Below, in pieces: positions 44,433 through 53,267 of a stretch of DNA of 64,000 bases. Made by a program: the position numbers and the translations under genes. This stretch comes from an uncultured Elusimicrobiales bacterium (GTDB lineage: Bacteria; Elusimicrobiota; Elusimicrobia; Elusimicrobiales; Elusimicrobiaceae): positions 149,089 to 213,088 of the forward strand of contig CALUXE010000003.1 in assembly GCA_944324675.1 (NCBI GenBank), given 5' to 3'. Numbering within the stretch: the stretch's first letter is position 1; each line of letters begins with the position of its first letter. The notes under the pieces were generated by a model. It was not told the DNA's origin, did not search any database, and saw only the letters and a program-made list of their open reading frames with translations.

Positions 44433-44586
44433 AAAGCGACAAAAATAGCCAAAAAGACGTATTATAAAGTGCTTGTCTTACAGATGCGGGAATATATGCG
44501 CGTGAACAACCTTTCCCAGCGGGAATGTGCTAAGGCCCTTGGCATGAGCCCCGCCCGCGTGAGCCAATTGCTTAAAAATTGTTAGA
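44433..44586 (+). pseudogene. 3' remnant of a serine recombinase gene
   Basis: The frame ending at TAG 44584-44586 encodes KKTYYKVLVLQMREYMRVNN and then an HTH (QRECAKALGMSPARVSQLLK). The same sequence closes the visible part of the recombinase at the right end of the window. Over 66 compared bases (44451-44516 and the last 65 or so of the window) about nine differ. No start or catalytic domain is present. It marks the left edge of the mobile region and is a relic of an earlier, related element. The rest of 44281-44753 shows no other feature. Confidence 0.8.
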
Positions 44587-44753
44587 TGAGGCAGACTTTG
44601 GAGTATCATTAATTGAAACGAGCTGAGCATATAGGTATAAATGAAAAAGATTTCTTGCAGACAATAAGTTAAAATATAGATAATTAAACCATGATTAAAG
44701 CAATGGATACAATGACTATAGACCGTTGCTATATTTTACCCAGGAGTGATAAT

Positions 44754-46670
44754 ATGGACAGATTTGCCATCATAAACCGCATTGGTAATAAATACCATAC
44801 AGCCAATATAGAAGATGGAGAGTATAGTTATGTCGCTGCGGCTGGATCCAAAGCCAAGTTAACCAAACTTCTGGGACATGAGTATAAACATTACAAGTTG
44901 GATATTCGTTTTGAAAAAGATGATGTGGTTGTTTTAGTAGAAACAAAACAGGACTTTACGGAGGATGATGAACCTCAGTTAGAAGCATACTTAGAAGAAG
45001 AACGGGCTGTCCATAAAAGCAAAAAAGTTATCTGTATTTTAGCCAATACGACTAATGATAAAATCAAAGTTTGGCAATCCTCTATAGATGAAGAACATGT
45101 TTTGCCCAAAGAGACCGTTTTGGATGAAATGGATCACTATATTCACCTGTTTGAACTTAGCAAATCAAATGACCGAGAGAGGGTTCTTAAAAACACCTAT
45201 AAACTCAATGAAATGCTGCATAAAAAAGATATTGATGAGAAACTGCGGAGCCAATTTGTAGGTACGATTTTGTTACATATTAAAAAGTTAATTAATACTT
45301 GGGGTTTTCAGTTAATCGGCACAGAAGCTATTAAGAAGATGGATGATTACCTTGATAATTTGACCACTGTACAATCCATTCGTAGTGAAATACAAAATAC
45401 TTTAAATGAATTACTGGATGGATCGGAGAATAAGACGGAAAAGATAAATCTTCTTCAAAAGAATGTTCTCGGAGACCAAAAAGTTAAGAAGTTAAATAAA
45501 GCCGAATGGCAAGAGATTTTTGATACCATACTAACCGATATTTATAAGTATATTGACACAGAAAGTGATGAGGGCCAAGATATATTAAATCTGTTCTTTA
45601 TTGCTTTTAATAAATATACGGGTAAAGCTGATAAAAATCAGGCTTTTACCCCTGACCATATCACGGATTTTATGTGTAAACTGACTGATGTCGACTGCCA
45701 TAAAAAGGTGTTAGACCCTACTTGTGGCAGTGGTTCTTTTCTGGTACAGGCTATGGTTAAAGAACTGGCAGATACCCGTAGAGGTAAAACCGAAAAAGTA
45801 GCAAAGGAAGCTATGCGCAAGGTAAAAGAAGAAAATATCTATGGTATTGAAGTGGAAGAAAAAGCATATGGCCTTTCTACTACTAATATGTTAATTCACA
45901 GTGACGGTAACTCCAACATCATACATGCGAGCTGTTTTGATAGTGCGGAGTTTATCAAGAAAGCCAATCCAGACATTATCCTCATGAATCCGCCCTATAA
46001 TGCTAAACCCAAAAGTATACCAGACGCATATAAAAAAAATTGGGGAAAAGCAAAAGATGGTAAAGAAGATCCAACAAAGGGTTTGGTGTTTATTCATTTT
46101 TTGTCAGACGTTATTAAACAGATGAACGAAGAAAATAAAACACAAAAAACAGTTAAACTGGCTGTTTTGTTGCCTCTACAATGCGCCATAGGTACAAGCA
46201 GTATCATTAGTGAAGAAAAAGCGGCAATGCTGAAGGATAATACCTTGGAAGCAGTATTTTCCCTCCCTGGGGAAATGTTTTATCCTGGTTCATCTGTCAA
46301 TGCTTGTTGTATGCTATTTACGCTCGGGCAGCCGCATATTAAACCTAATGGGCAATCTCGCTCTACCTTTTTTGGCTACTGCAAGGATGACGGTTTTGTT
46401 AAGAAGAAGAACCTGGGCAGAGTAGAACAATTCGATTCAAATGGACATTCTAAATGGGCGGCTATAGAAAAAGAATGGCTGACCTTGTTTGAACAAAAGA
46501 AGGCTGTTGACGGTAAATCAGCCGTGCAAGTAGTTAGTGCTGAGGATGAATGGCTTTGTGAAGCCTATATGAAAACAGACTATACTAAATTGACAGAAGC
46601 TGATTTTCAGCAAACTTTAAACAACTATCTGTCTTACTTGGTAAAGGAAGGCCAAGTTTATGAATCTTAA
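44754..46670 (+). CDS. BcgI-like restriction endonuclease/N6-adenine methyltransferase subunit
   Basis: 638 residues from ATG 44754, which has CAGGAG ahead; an upstream ATG at 44691 lacks one. The N-terminal 110 residues carry a PD-(D/E)XK-like nuclease (LDIRFEKDDVVVLVETKQD). The methylase core follows: AFTPDHITDFM, DPTCGSGSFLVQAM (SAM binding) and catalytic NPPY in ILMNPPYNA. The size and the separate specificity gene resemble the BcgI A subunit, a type IIB enzyme that cuts on both sides of its site. A type I HsdM is less likely because of the fused nuclease. Confidence 0.82.
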   Translation: MDRFAIINRIGNKYHTANIEDGEYSYVAAAGSKAKLTKLLGHEYKHYKLDIRFEKDDVVVLVETKQDFTEDDEPQLEAYLEEERAVHKSKKVICILANTTNDKIKVWQSSIDEEHVLPKETVLDEMDHYIHLFELSKSNDRERVLKNTYKLNEMLHKKDIDEKLRSQFVGTILLHIKKLINTWGFQLIGTEAIKKMDDYLDNLTTVQSIRSEIQNTLNELLDGSENKTEKINLLQKNVLGDQKVKKLNKAEWQEIFDTILTDIYKYIDTESDEGQDILNLFFIAFNKYTGKADKNQAFTPDHITDFMCKLTDVDCHKKVLDPTCGSGSFLVQAMVKELADTRRGKTEKVAKEAMRKVKEENIYGIEVEEKAYGLSTTNMLIHSDGNSNIIHASCFDSAEFIKKANPDIILMNPPYNAKPKSIPDAYKKNWGKAKDGKEDPTKGLVFIHFLSDVIKQMNEENKTQKTVKLAVLLPLQCAIGTSSIISEEKAAMLKDNTLEAVFSLPGEMFYPGSSVNACCMLFTLGQPHIKPNGQSRSTFFGYCKDDGFVKKKNLGRVEQFDSNGHSKWAAIEKEWLTLFEQKKAVDGKSAVQVVSAEDEWLCEAYMKTDYTKLTEADFQQTLNNYLSYLVKEGQVYES

Positions 46671-47784
46671 TAAACAAGATTGGAAGGAATTTAAACTTGA
46701 AAAGCTATTTACTATCCGTCGTGGAGATAGAATTGTAAAAGATGAGGACTATTTTGCTATTCCGCCTGCTCCAGATTATAAGTACAGAGTCATTACAGCA
46801 AGTGCAACTAACAATAGTGTAGATGGTGTTTATAACCAAACAAACTGTTTGGGTAATTGTTTGATTAGTTGTGGAGAAGCCAACGGGATGTTTACTACTT
46901 GGCAGGATGAGCCGTGTTGGGCCTTAGATACGGTGAGGATATATACACCTATTGGCTTTACATTATCTCGCAACCAAGGTTTATATCTCGCCTGTTGTCT
47001 GACATTTAATATGTATAGATTTTCTTATGGTAGAAAAGCAAAGCCTGATAATATGTATTCTTTGGATATTAATTTACCAATTCAACATCATCTAGATGGT
47101 ACGCCAGTCATTGACCCCAAAAAGGAGTTTAGCAAAGATGGCTATATCCCCGATTGGCAATTCATGGAAAACTACATCAAATCCTTGCATTACAAACCTT
47201 TAACTACTTCCAGGGCTCATGCTCCTAAAAAAGAACTTAATATTTCCAAATGGAAAGATTTTGTTGTAGGAGATATATTTAATATCCAGTACGGTATAAA
47301 TATGGAGCTTAATGCCTGTGAACCTTGCAACATATATGATCAAGAGGCGGTGGCCTTTGTGGCTAGGACCGCTGAAAACAATGGGGTCTCTGCCTTTGTA
47401 AAAAAAGAACAAGGTATGCTACCACAAGCAGCTGGCACGATTACCTGTGCTGGCGGTGGATCGGTATTATCTACATTTGTTCAGGCTCATGATTTTTATA
47501 GTGGCCGTGATTTATATCTGCTGAACACAAAAGAGAATCTGTCAGTTAAGACTAAACTTTTTTTAACCACGGTACTATTAAAGAACCAATACAGATATTC
47601 TTATGGTAGACAAGCAAATAAAACTTTGCCTACTTTGTTACTTAAACTTCCTATTCAACATCATTCCGATGGTACGCCCGTCATTGACCCTGAAAAGAAG
47701 TACAGCAAGGAAGGTTACATCCCGGACTGGCAATTTATGGAAGATTATATAAATAGTTTGCCATACAGTGATAAAATCAAATGA
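46660..47784 (+). CDS. Specificity (S) subunit of the BcgI-like system
   Basis: 374 residues in two repeats, each a target-recognition domain plus conserved segment. The repeats end in near-identical text: LPIQHHLDGTPVIDPKKEFS near residue 145 and LPIQHHSDGTPVIDPEKKYS near 330, each followed by GYIPDWQFME. Each repeat would read one half of a bipartite DNA site. The start overlaps the methylase-nuclease gene by 11 bases. The identical repeats could exchange and change specificity. Confidence 0.88.
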   Translation: MNLNKQDWKEFKLEKLFTIRRGDRIVKDEDYFAIPPAPDYKYRVITASATNNSVDGVYNQTNCLGNCLISCGEANGMFTTWQDEPCWALDTVRIYTPIGFTLSRNQGLYLACCLTFNMYRFSYGRKAKPDNMYSLDINLPIQHHLDGTPVIDPKKEFSKDGYIPDWQFMENYIKSLHYKPLTTSRAHAPKKELNISKWKDFVVGDIFNIQYGINMELNACEPCNIYDQEAVAFVARTAENNGVSAFVKKEQGMLPQAAGTITCAGGGSVLSTFVQAHDFYSGRDLYLLNTKENLSVKTKLFLTTVLLKNQYRYSYGRQANKTLPTLLLKLPIQHHSDGTPVIDPEKKYSKEGYIPDWQFMEDYINSLPYSDKIK

Positions 47785-47831
47785 AAGTTGATTTTTGAAC
47801 TTGTAAAATTAAATTTCGGGCAGTTAAATGA

Positions 47832-47872
47832 AGGGCAAAAGGATATAAAGAGACCTTTTGCCCTTGCTTTTT
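47832..47872 (+). terminator. Terminator after the S subunit gene
   Basis: AGGGCAAAAGG / CCTTTTGCCCT with a 10-base loop, followed by TGCTTTTT. Confidence 0.85.
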
Positions 47873-47925
47873 GGTTCCAAATGCGCCATAGGCAAAAGTA
47901 TCCGTTTGCCCCAGAGAGGCCCAAA

Positions 47926-48002
47926 ACAAAAAATCCCCGACGATAGCCGGGGATAAACAAGCTAAAAAGGCATTAAAAAATCCCATCCAAAGTTCGATGG
48001 GA
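47926..48002 (-). terminator. Two tandem minus-strand terminators
   Basis: ATCCCCG/CGGGGAT (47933-47954) and TCCCATC/GATGGGA (47981-48002), each followed on the minus strand by six T. They would end the transcript from the PHP-ATPase gene about 400 bases downstream of its stop. Confidence 0.7.
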
Positions 48003-48070
48003 GTAAATATGGGGTGCTAACCAATTGCCGGTACCTCATTTCTATCCAAATCCCGCCAAAAAGATAGCTT

Positions 48071-48309
48071 TTTCCCTGTGCTAAACAGGGAATATCTCGT
48101 TTTATCCAAAAGAGCATTTGTATCTGTTTTGCAAGCGGATACAAAGATAATAAGATAACGTATTCAAAAGTTAGATAAATTCCCTGATAAACAGGGAAAA
48201 TACAGGGAATTGGTGCTTTTTAGCCCTATTACATAAGGAAAGGGGTGGCCTACTGTATAGGGCCGCCCCTGTATAATTTGCCCAAATTCCCTAAAAAATT
48301 AACAGGGAA
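48071..48309. repeat. Hairpin-rich block with repeated TTCCCTG/CAGGGAA arms
   Basis: TTCCCTG-type left arms occur at 48072, 48180 and 48287, about 107 bases apart; matching ACAGGGAA occurs at 48085, 48191, 48202 and 48302. Other inverted repeats lie between: TTTGTATC/GATACAAA (48117-48145) and GGGGTGGCC/GGGCCGCCCC (48242-48269). No open frame is convincing here. It may be a structured 3' UTR of the PHP-ATPase transcript, or an element control region. Unexplained. Confidence 0.5.
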
Positions 48310-48395
48310 ATGTGGGCTATCTAATGCGAGTAGATAAAAGAATAATAGAGAAAAATCTCTAATTAGTTTTATGTTCACAAATTATTCACATTAAG

Positions 48396-51158
48396 TTAGA
48401 GGGAATATTTTTTTTCTCTAAGTTTAAACGCTTCCACAGAACCTTCTAACATCATTAATTCCTCTTGTTTCTTTTTTTCATATACATCTTCAATAGACAT
48501 TGATTTAAAAGAAGTTTTGTTATTTTGTTCTGTTTTGAGAATATATATTTGTTCTGAATCAGCGTTTATAACGATATTCGCATTATGGGTTGCAAATATG
48601 ATTTGCTTATCCTGTTTGACTTGTTTAATGACCTCAATTAATTTTGAAGCTATAAATCGTTGGTCGAGATGTGTTTCCGGCTCATCAATTATAAGAGGTT
48701 TGTTACCAAATAATAGCAAAGTTAAAATGATTGCTGTAGCCCTTTGCCCAAAAGATAAATTTTCCAGTTCCTTTCTATCGTAGAGAATAGAAAAATTTTC
48801 ATATTTACAACAATTATATTTGTACAATAAATAATTTAAATCGTACATTCGTTTATTTTTGAAGTTGTTATTAAAAAAATTTAATATTTTGCAAGCAGAT
48901 TTCAAATCCTGGTTTTTGTTGCACAGTTCTTCCAAGACTTCCGAAGTAAGGTCTTTGCTTTCTTCTGGAGATCTTCTTTTTAAGATCGCTTCAAAATCTC
49001 CCTTGTCTATATGTGTATAATTTTTAAAAAAAGAATAAATATCCTGTTGCATCAAATTTGTATTATATTTATACTTAAAAGTTAATTTGCTGATTTCATC
49101 ATTTTCTTTTTTCTTTAAAAAATCTTCTGTTTTTTGGAGAATTTTATCCATAGTTTGTTTATAAGAAAGACTAGCAGAAATAATATTTTTACGCAAAAAG
49201 TCTATATCGAGATCTTCTCTAGCATTATCTGTTTCTAATTGATTCTGTTGAAGAATAAATGTTTCAAGTTCTCGTTGGGCACGGATTGCATCTTGAATAT
49301 TTAGTGGGGACATTCCTCTTTCATTTAAGTAATTTTTTAATTCTATTTCAGCTTTTTGCAGTTTTTCCTCAATATTTTTTTCTATTTCTTCACAATTTTT
49401 TTCAATATTTGTGAATTTTTCTAATTCTTTGATGCCTTGTAAGATTTTGTTATACTGTGCCGCATAATAATTAATGGTTTCATCGTTTGAAATCTCGATA
49501 GTATTAAATTTTTGTTGGATTTTATATATTTCATTGGACAAGTCTATTAAATTCTGCTTAGTCTTATCTATGAAAGATTTTTGCTTATTAACATTGGCAA
49601 TATTTTTTTGTAAAGATAAATATCGTTCGTCATTTAAGGCATCTAAAAGTTTCTTTCGGCTCGTAATTTCTTTTCGTAGGGAGATTATTTTTTGGTCATT
49701 TTGTATTTTCTGATTTGTTAAATTTAATTCCCCTTCAATCTTTTCTACTATAATTCTTAAATTTTCTTTTTCACGGTTAATTTCTGATATGAGAGAACTT
49801 TTGTTGTTGTTAGTTTGAGGATTTTTAACATATTCTTCTGTTTCCCAAAATTGGTACAACCGAGAAGATATACATTGTTGAAAAAGCTCTTTGTTTTCAT
49901 AAAATTTTTCAATGGTTCCTTGTCCGAAGTATTCAAATTCGATATCATCAATGTTGACATAATCTTTCCAGTTTTTAGGGATAATCTTATCCACAATATT
50001 TTTTTCTTCTTTAGGCAATGAGGAGGGGTTGTTTTTACAGAATAATTGTAATAATAAGCTTTTTCCAGTTCCTCTTCCTCCTATAAAACAATTTAAAGCT
50101 GGATTTAAGTCAACTTTTATTGTTTGTCCGGCAAAACAGCATTCAGTATCACCGATGGAGCTTTCTGAAGGGAGATTTACTTCAATGCGATTCAATACAT
50201 TAATAGCTTGGACCGGACAAATTTCAGAAATTCTGATTCTAGTATCATAAGAGAAAAAGGCTTGTCTTATTGTTTCAAAACAAGGCTTTCCTTTTATCCA
50301 AAGAGAACAATTTCCAATGCGGTCTTTTTCGGAACTTTGAGAAAAATAATGTGCGTCGCTGCAATCCAATAATCTATTATTGACTTGTGCTTCTGTTTGG
50401 TGTTTGAAGTCAACTTTGTATTTGTTCGGATTATCATAGGAGTTGAAAAGGAAGTGAACTTTATTGATTATATCTTTTTTTTCTGCAATGGAATGGTCGT
50501 TCCATTCTATTTCACTCCACTCAGTTTTTCCTACAAGACATAATGTATTGTTTTTAAAGAACTCTCTGTTGAGAATGGCTTCTATTTTTTCTCGAGAGAT
50601 ATTGTAATTGTTAAACCCTTCTTTAAAATCACTTCCATAATTTTGCAATTCATTGTTAGGAACCGTTTCTTTTATTTTTTTCCCTAATTCTTCTAAATTT
50701 TTTCTAGTCAAACATCCATCCCATTTTATACCCATAGCAGAATATGCAGGAGAAAGTTGATACTGACTATGTAACGCACTAATAAATTGATCTTTGATGA
50801 TTTGGACAGAGAGAGAATCTGGATTGAATAGAACATGATAATTGACACGGGATAAATGATGTTTACTCCCTCCAAATTCTTTGAGTCGTAATTCTATAAG
50901 AGGAAATATTTTGGCGATGTTTTTTAAACGTCCTTTTTGTTGATAAGAAATAACCTTTTGATATCCTTCTAAAAAATAATAGTCACTAATTCCAATCATG
51001 CTACCTTGGGGGTAATTTTCTTCGTTTTCTAAGTCACTAATAAATTTCTCCCATATTTCATCGTGGCTTGAATCTCCATAATGCTGTTCTATGGAAAAAG
51101 GTGTGTGGATGTGAAGATCACATTTTCTCCAAATAGAACCGTTTGAATTCAAAGACAT
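48396..51158 (-). CDS. PHP domain-SMC-like ATPase (TrlF-like), probable defence protein
   Basis: 920 residues with strong ribosome site AAGGAGG. The N-terminal 300 residues are a PHP phosphoesterase with CDLHIHTPFS and the late motif LLDCSDAHYF. From about residue 350 comes an ABC/SMC-like ATPase: Walker A FIGGRGTGKSLLL, a coiled coil (about 450-760), signature NLSFGQRATAIILTLLLFG, Walker B PLIIDEPETHLD and the H-loop FATHNAN. The layout resembles proteins named TrlF-family ATPases, often in defence islands. A nuclease or phosphatase gated by the ATPase is plausible. Its context among restriction genes supports defence. Confidence 0.82.
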   Translation of the reverse strand: MSLNSNGSIWRKCDLHIHTPFSIEQHYGDSSHDEIWEKFISDLENEENYPQGSMIGISDYYFLEGYQKVISYQQKGRLKNIAKIFPLIELRLKEFGGSKHHLSRVNYHVLFNPDSLSVQIIKDQFISALHSQYQLSPAYSAMGIKWDGCLTRKNLEELGKKIKETVPNNELQNYGSDFKEGFNNYNISREKIEAILNREFFKNNTLCLVGKTEWSEIEWNDHSIAEKKDIINKVHFLFNSYDNPNKYKVDFKHQTEAQVNNRLLDCSDAHYFSQSSEKDRIGNCSLWIKGKPCFETIRQAFFSYDTRIRISEICPVQAINVLNRIEVNLPSESSIGDTECCFAGQTIKVDLNPALNCFIGGRGTGKSLLLQLFCKNNPSSLPKEEKNIVDKIIPKNWKDYVNIDDIEFEYFGQGTIEKFYENKELFQQCISSRLYQFWETEEYVKNPQTNNNKSSLISEINREKENLRIIVEKIEGELNLTNQKIQNDQKIISLRKEITSRKKLLDALNDERYLSLQKNIANVNKQKSFIDKTKQNLIDLSNEIYKIQQKFNTIEISNDETINYYAAQYNKILQGIKELEKFTNIEKNCEEIEKNIEEKLQKAEIELKNYLNERGMSPLNIQDAIRAQRELETFILQQNQLETDNAREDLDIDFLRKNIISASLSYKQTMDKILQKTEDFLKKKENDEISKLTFKYKYNTNLMQQDIYSFFKNYTHIDKGDFEAILKRRSPEESKDLTSEVLEELCNKNQDLKSACKILNFFNNNFKNKRMYDLNYLLYKYNCCKYENFSILYDRKELENLSFGQRATAIILTLLLFGNKPLIIDEPETHLDQRFIASKLIEVIKQVKQDKQIIFATHNANIVINADSEQIYILKTEQNNKTSFKSMSIEDVYEKKKQEELMMLEGSVEAFKLREKKYSL

Positions 51159-51198
51159 AGTACCTCCTTGAAAGGGGAAAAGGGATGCTATATTACTT

Positions 51199-51239
51199 AA
51201 AGTAATTATATATTATAAAAATTATATAAAGTAATTATA
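51199..51239. repeat. Direct repeat upstream of the PHP-ATPase gene
   Basis: AAAGTAATTATA occurs twice (51199-51210 and 51228-51239), 29 bases apart, in the A/T-rich promoter region. It may be an operator or a promoter element. Confidence 0.35.
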
Positions 51240-51366
51240 AAATATCATTCATGCTCTCTGTAAATATGAGAGTTCAAAAAAAGAGAAGAAAGGTAATTGC
51301 TAAAAGGCTGTTTCTTATGATGTAGATGAGAATTAAGGCCTAACAAAGGTATCATAGGTGATATTC

Positions 51367-51375
51367 TGCTACAAT
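51367..51375 (+). promoter_or_regulatory. Extended -10 promoter of the structured RNA
   Basis: TG-C-TACAAT with +1 predicted near 51382. It is followed by AGGAG and a 6-codon frame (MKTKTI, 51394-51414), a possible leader peptide. Confidence 0.45.
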
Positions 51376-51381
51376 AGAATT

Positions 51382-51599
51382 ATCAGGAGTGAAATGAAAA
51401 CAAAGACAATCTAACAAGCTATACAAATTAAAATTTTAAGACTTATTTTTGGAGCCGTTTGTAAGAAACGGCACGGGCCGCACAGGCGGCTGGTCTCGAA
51501 GCCAAAAATGAAGTCGCTTTTTACCATACCCTCTTTGGGTATGGAGGCGATTTTCATTTTGAGCGTTTCGAGACCCTCAAGGTGATGTCGCCTTTTTTT
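51382..51599 (+). ncRNA. Structured RNA candidate with own promoter and terminator
   Basis: Hairpins in order: GCCGTTT/AAACGGC (51454-51472), GCCG/CGGC (51477-51490), and a long imperfect one from GGTCTCGAA (51492-51500) to TTCGAGACC (51567-51575) enclosing AAAATGAA/TTTCATTTT and CCATACCC/GGGTATGG. AAGGTG/CGCCTT (51579-51594) plus T7 ends it. ATTTTTGG (51445-51452) can instead pair with CCAAAAAT (51502-51509), which overlaps the long hairpin, so two folds compete. No reverse transcriptase or IscB-type gene is nearby. I recognise no family. Confidence 0.55.
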
Positions 51600-51706
51600 A
51601 TGTTTTCTTGAAAAAACGACAAACTGTTGTCGGCAAGTGTTTTTATACTGATATTACTTGACTTCTCAAGCCATTATTAGGCTGTATGGTAAAAAAGGAG
51701 AAAGTT

Positions 51707-52593
51707 ATGAAAAAAGTGCTGGTTTTAATTCTGTGGGGTTATGTATTATGCGGCTGTGCCAGTGTGGATAATTGGCTGAACCCATATAAAGATATGGCAA
51801 ATTATATGGAAAATTTGTCGGAACTGGACCAGACTGTAAAAAAGCAGTTTACGGAAGCGCCTGATATTTGCGTTTCTCTGGAGAGCATTTTGATTCCGTG
51901 CAGGAGCCGATAAAAGGAGTTGCCGAGCTCGGCATAGCGACGGATAAATCCTCTCAGGAAGCTTATGATCTGTGGAAACGCATTAATGAATGCAGTAAAG
52001 CGTATGGAACGGCGCCCGTTCTTTTAAACACGATTCAAACGAAAGGAGGGAAATATTACCGGGACACATATAGACGTCTGACGGGCTGGTGGGGTGAAAG
52101 TTCCGCTTCCGCCCGTAGACGAGAAGAAGAATTTATCAAAAACTATCAAGAACATCTCAAGGCAACGTATCCACATATACAAAAATATCTTCAGGAGGCC
52201 GAAGCGTATGGAGAGAAACTGTGGCGGGCTGCAAACGAAATCAAAAACTATTTTTATGATTTGGACAAAAAAATATCTTTAAAACGCAGCGGCGGAAAAG
52301 AATTTTGTGAAGAGTATGTGGGAACCTTTATTTCCTCCCGTTTTAATTTTCCTCCTAACGAAAACTGTATTTATCCCAACGGAGGATGGTATCGTATTGC
52401 TTCAGCCGCTTTATCTTCTAATGGAAGCGGCACTTTGTTTGGAGGAAGAAGCGGAGAATTACGATGGACACTTGCCATGGACAAATTGATATTTGTATTG
52501 GGGAAAAAGATAGGCCCCCAGCCTTACGTTTCCGGGCAGGAGCTGGGAGGAGAATATTACACCTATGCGGCATTTATCGATACGAAACAGTAA
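51707..52593 (+). pseudogene. Lipoprotein gene broken by a frameshift
   Basis: ATG 51707, with AAGGAG ahead, begins a lipoprotein signal (MKKVLVLILWGYVLCGC, lipobox VLCGC). This frame stops at 51913. The next frame, open from 51865, carries on as RFSGEHFDSVQEPIKGVAEL to TAA 52593, about 240 residues of helical and then compact sequence (YPNGGWYRIASAAL). A single missing base near 51870 joins them. It may be a true pseudogene or a sequencing error. I do not recognise the family. It begins a four- to five-gene plus-strand run. Confidence 0.65.
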
Positions 52594-52682
52594 TGGGCGG
52601 AATGAATTCCGTTTATTCGTTTAAAGAATTTGACGCGCAAAAAGCTTTAGAGGGACTTTATTTTTACAAAGAAGGGAGGTAA
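52592..52682 (+). CDS. Possible 29-residue peptide
   Basis: ATG 52592 overlaps the preceding stop (TAATG), and the frame MGGMNSVYSFKEFDAQKALE onward ends at TAA just ahead of the next start, within its ribosome site. Its tight coupling on both sides suggests that it may be translated. Function unknown. Confidence 0.3.
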
Positions 52683-52684
52683 TT

Positions 52685-53266
52685 ATGAAAAAAATAAAAA
52701 AAGAACATGTTGATACGGGATTAATCGGAGCGGCGGGAGTGTATGAGGTGTTGTCCCGTCTGTCTCGGCTGGGATGGACGGCGGCGATGACCCCGGGAAA
52801 TACAAAAGATTTTGACGTCATTGCTTATAAGCAGTGCCGGCGTAAAACTCTTATGCGGAGAATAGAAGTTAAAACCGCCAATAAGAGCAGGCCGACGGAC
52901 AGTGATTTCTGGGGAAAATCCATTTCTTGGCAAATGAATAAAAAACATGAAAACGCAGTCCCGGGCGTATGGTACTGCTTCGTTAACTTCGGGGAGTGTT
53001 TCGAGGAGATTTACGGAGAGCCGCTGTCCAAAGATTCCTTACCCCGCACCTCGGTTTATTTGGCTGATGCAAAACAAGTGGCTCGTTTTGTCAAAGAGTC
53101 TCATCCCAAATGGCTGAAAAGTCCCGCATCCAACGGCGCGCACAAAGACACCGATCTCCGCCGTTTTGTTTTGGGTTTTCGGGGAGGGAAGTATCAAGTA
53201 AAATCCACTTTGCTGGCGGCGGACTGCAGGGAAAGATGGGATTTGCTGGAAAAGGAGGAGAAATAA
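52685..53266 (+). CDS. PD-(D/E)XK-like nuclease domain protein
   Basis: 193 residues with GGGAGG ahead of the ATG. The N-terminal half reads VDTGLIGAAGVYEVLSRLSR, then TPGNTKDFDVIAY and RRIEVKTAN, which fit the Asp and (E)xK of a PD-(D/E)XK core. The remainder includes a WYCFVNFGECFEEIYGEPLS strand-turn region. Related small proteins are annotated as nuclease-like or of unknown function. It may be a restriction or toxin component; the neighbour genes do not decide it. Confidence 0.6.
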   Translation: MKKIKKEHVDTGLIGAAGVYEVLSRLSRLGWTAAMTPGNTKDFDVIAYKQCRRKTLMRRIEVKTANKSRPTDSDFWGKSISWQMNKKHENAVPGVWYCFVNFGECFEEIYGEPLSKDSLPRTSVYLADAKQVARFVKESHPKWLKSPASNGAHKDTDLRRFVLGFRGGKYQVKSTLLAADCRERWDLLEKEEK

Positions 53267-53267
53267 G

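Noticed and set aside
47745..48144. Small minus-strand open frames over the hairpin block.
   Set aside because: They overlap the terminators, have no ribosome sites, and show no protein-like composition.
51445..51600. Retron msr-msd or an IscB/TnpB guide RNA.
   Set aside because: No reverse transcriptase, IscB or TnpB gene is nearby, and I could not find inverted flanking repeats of the retron type.
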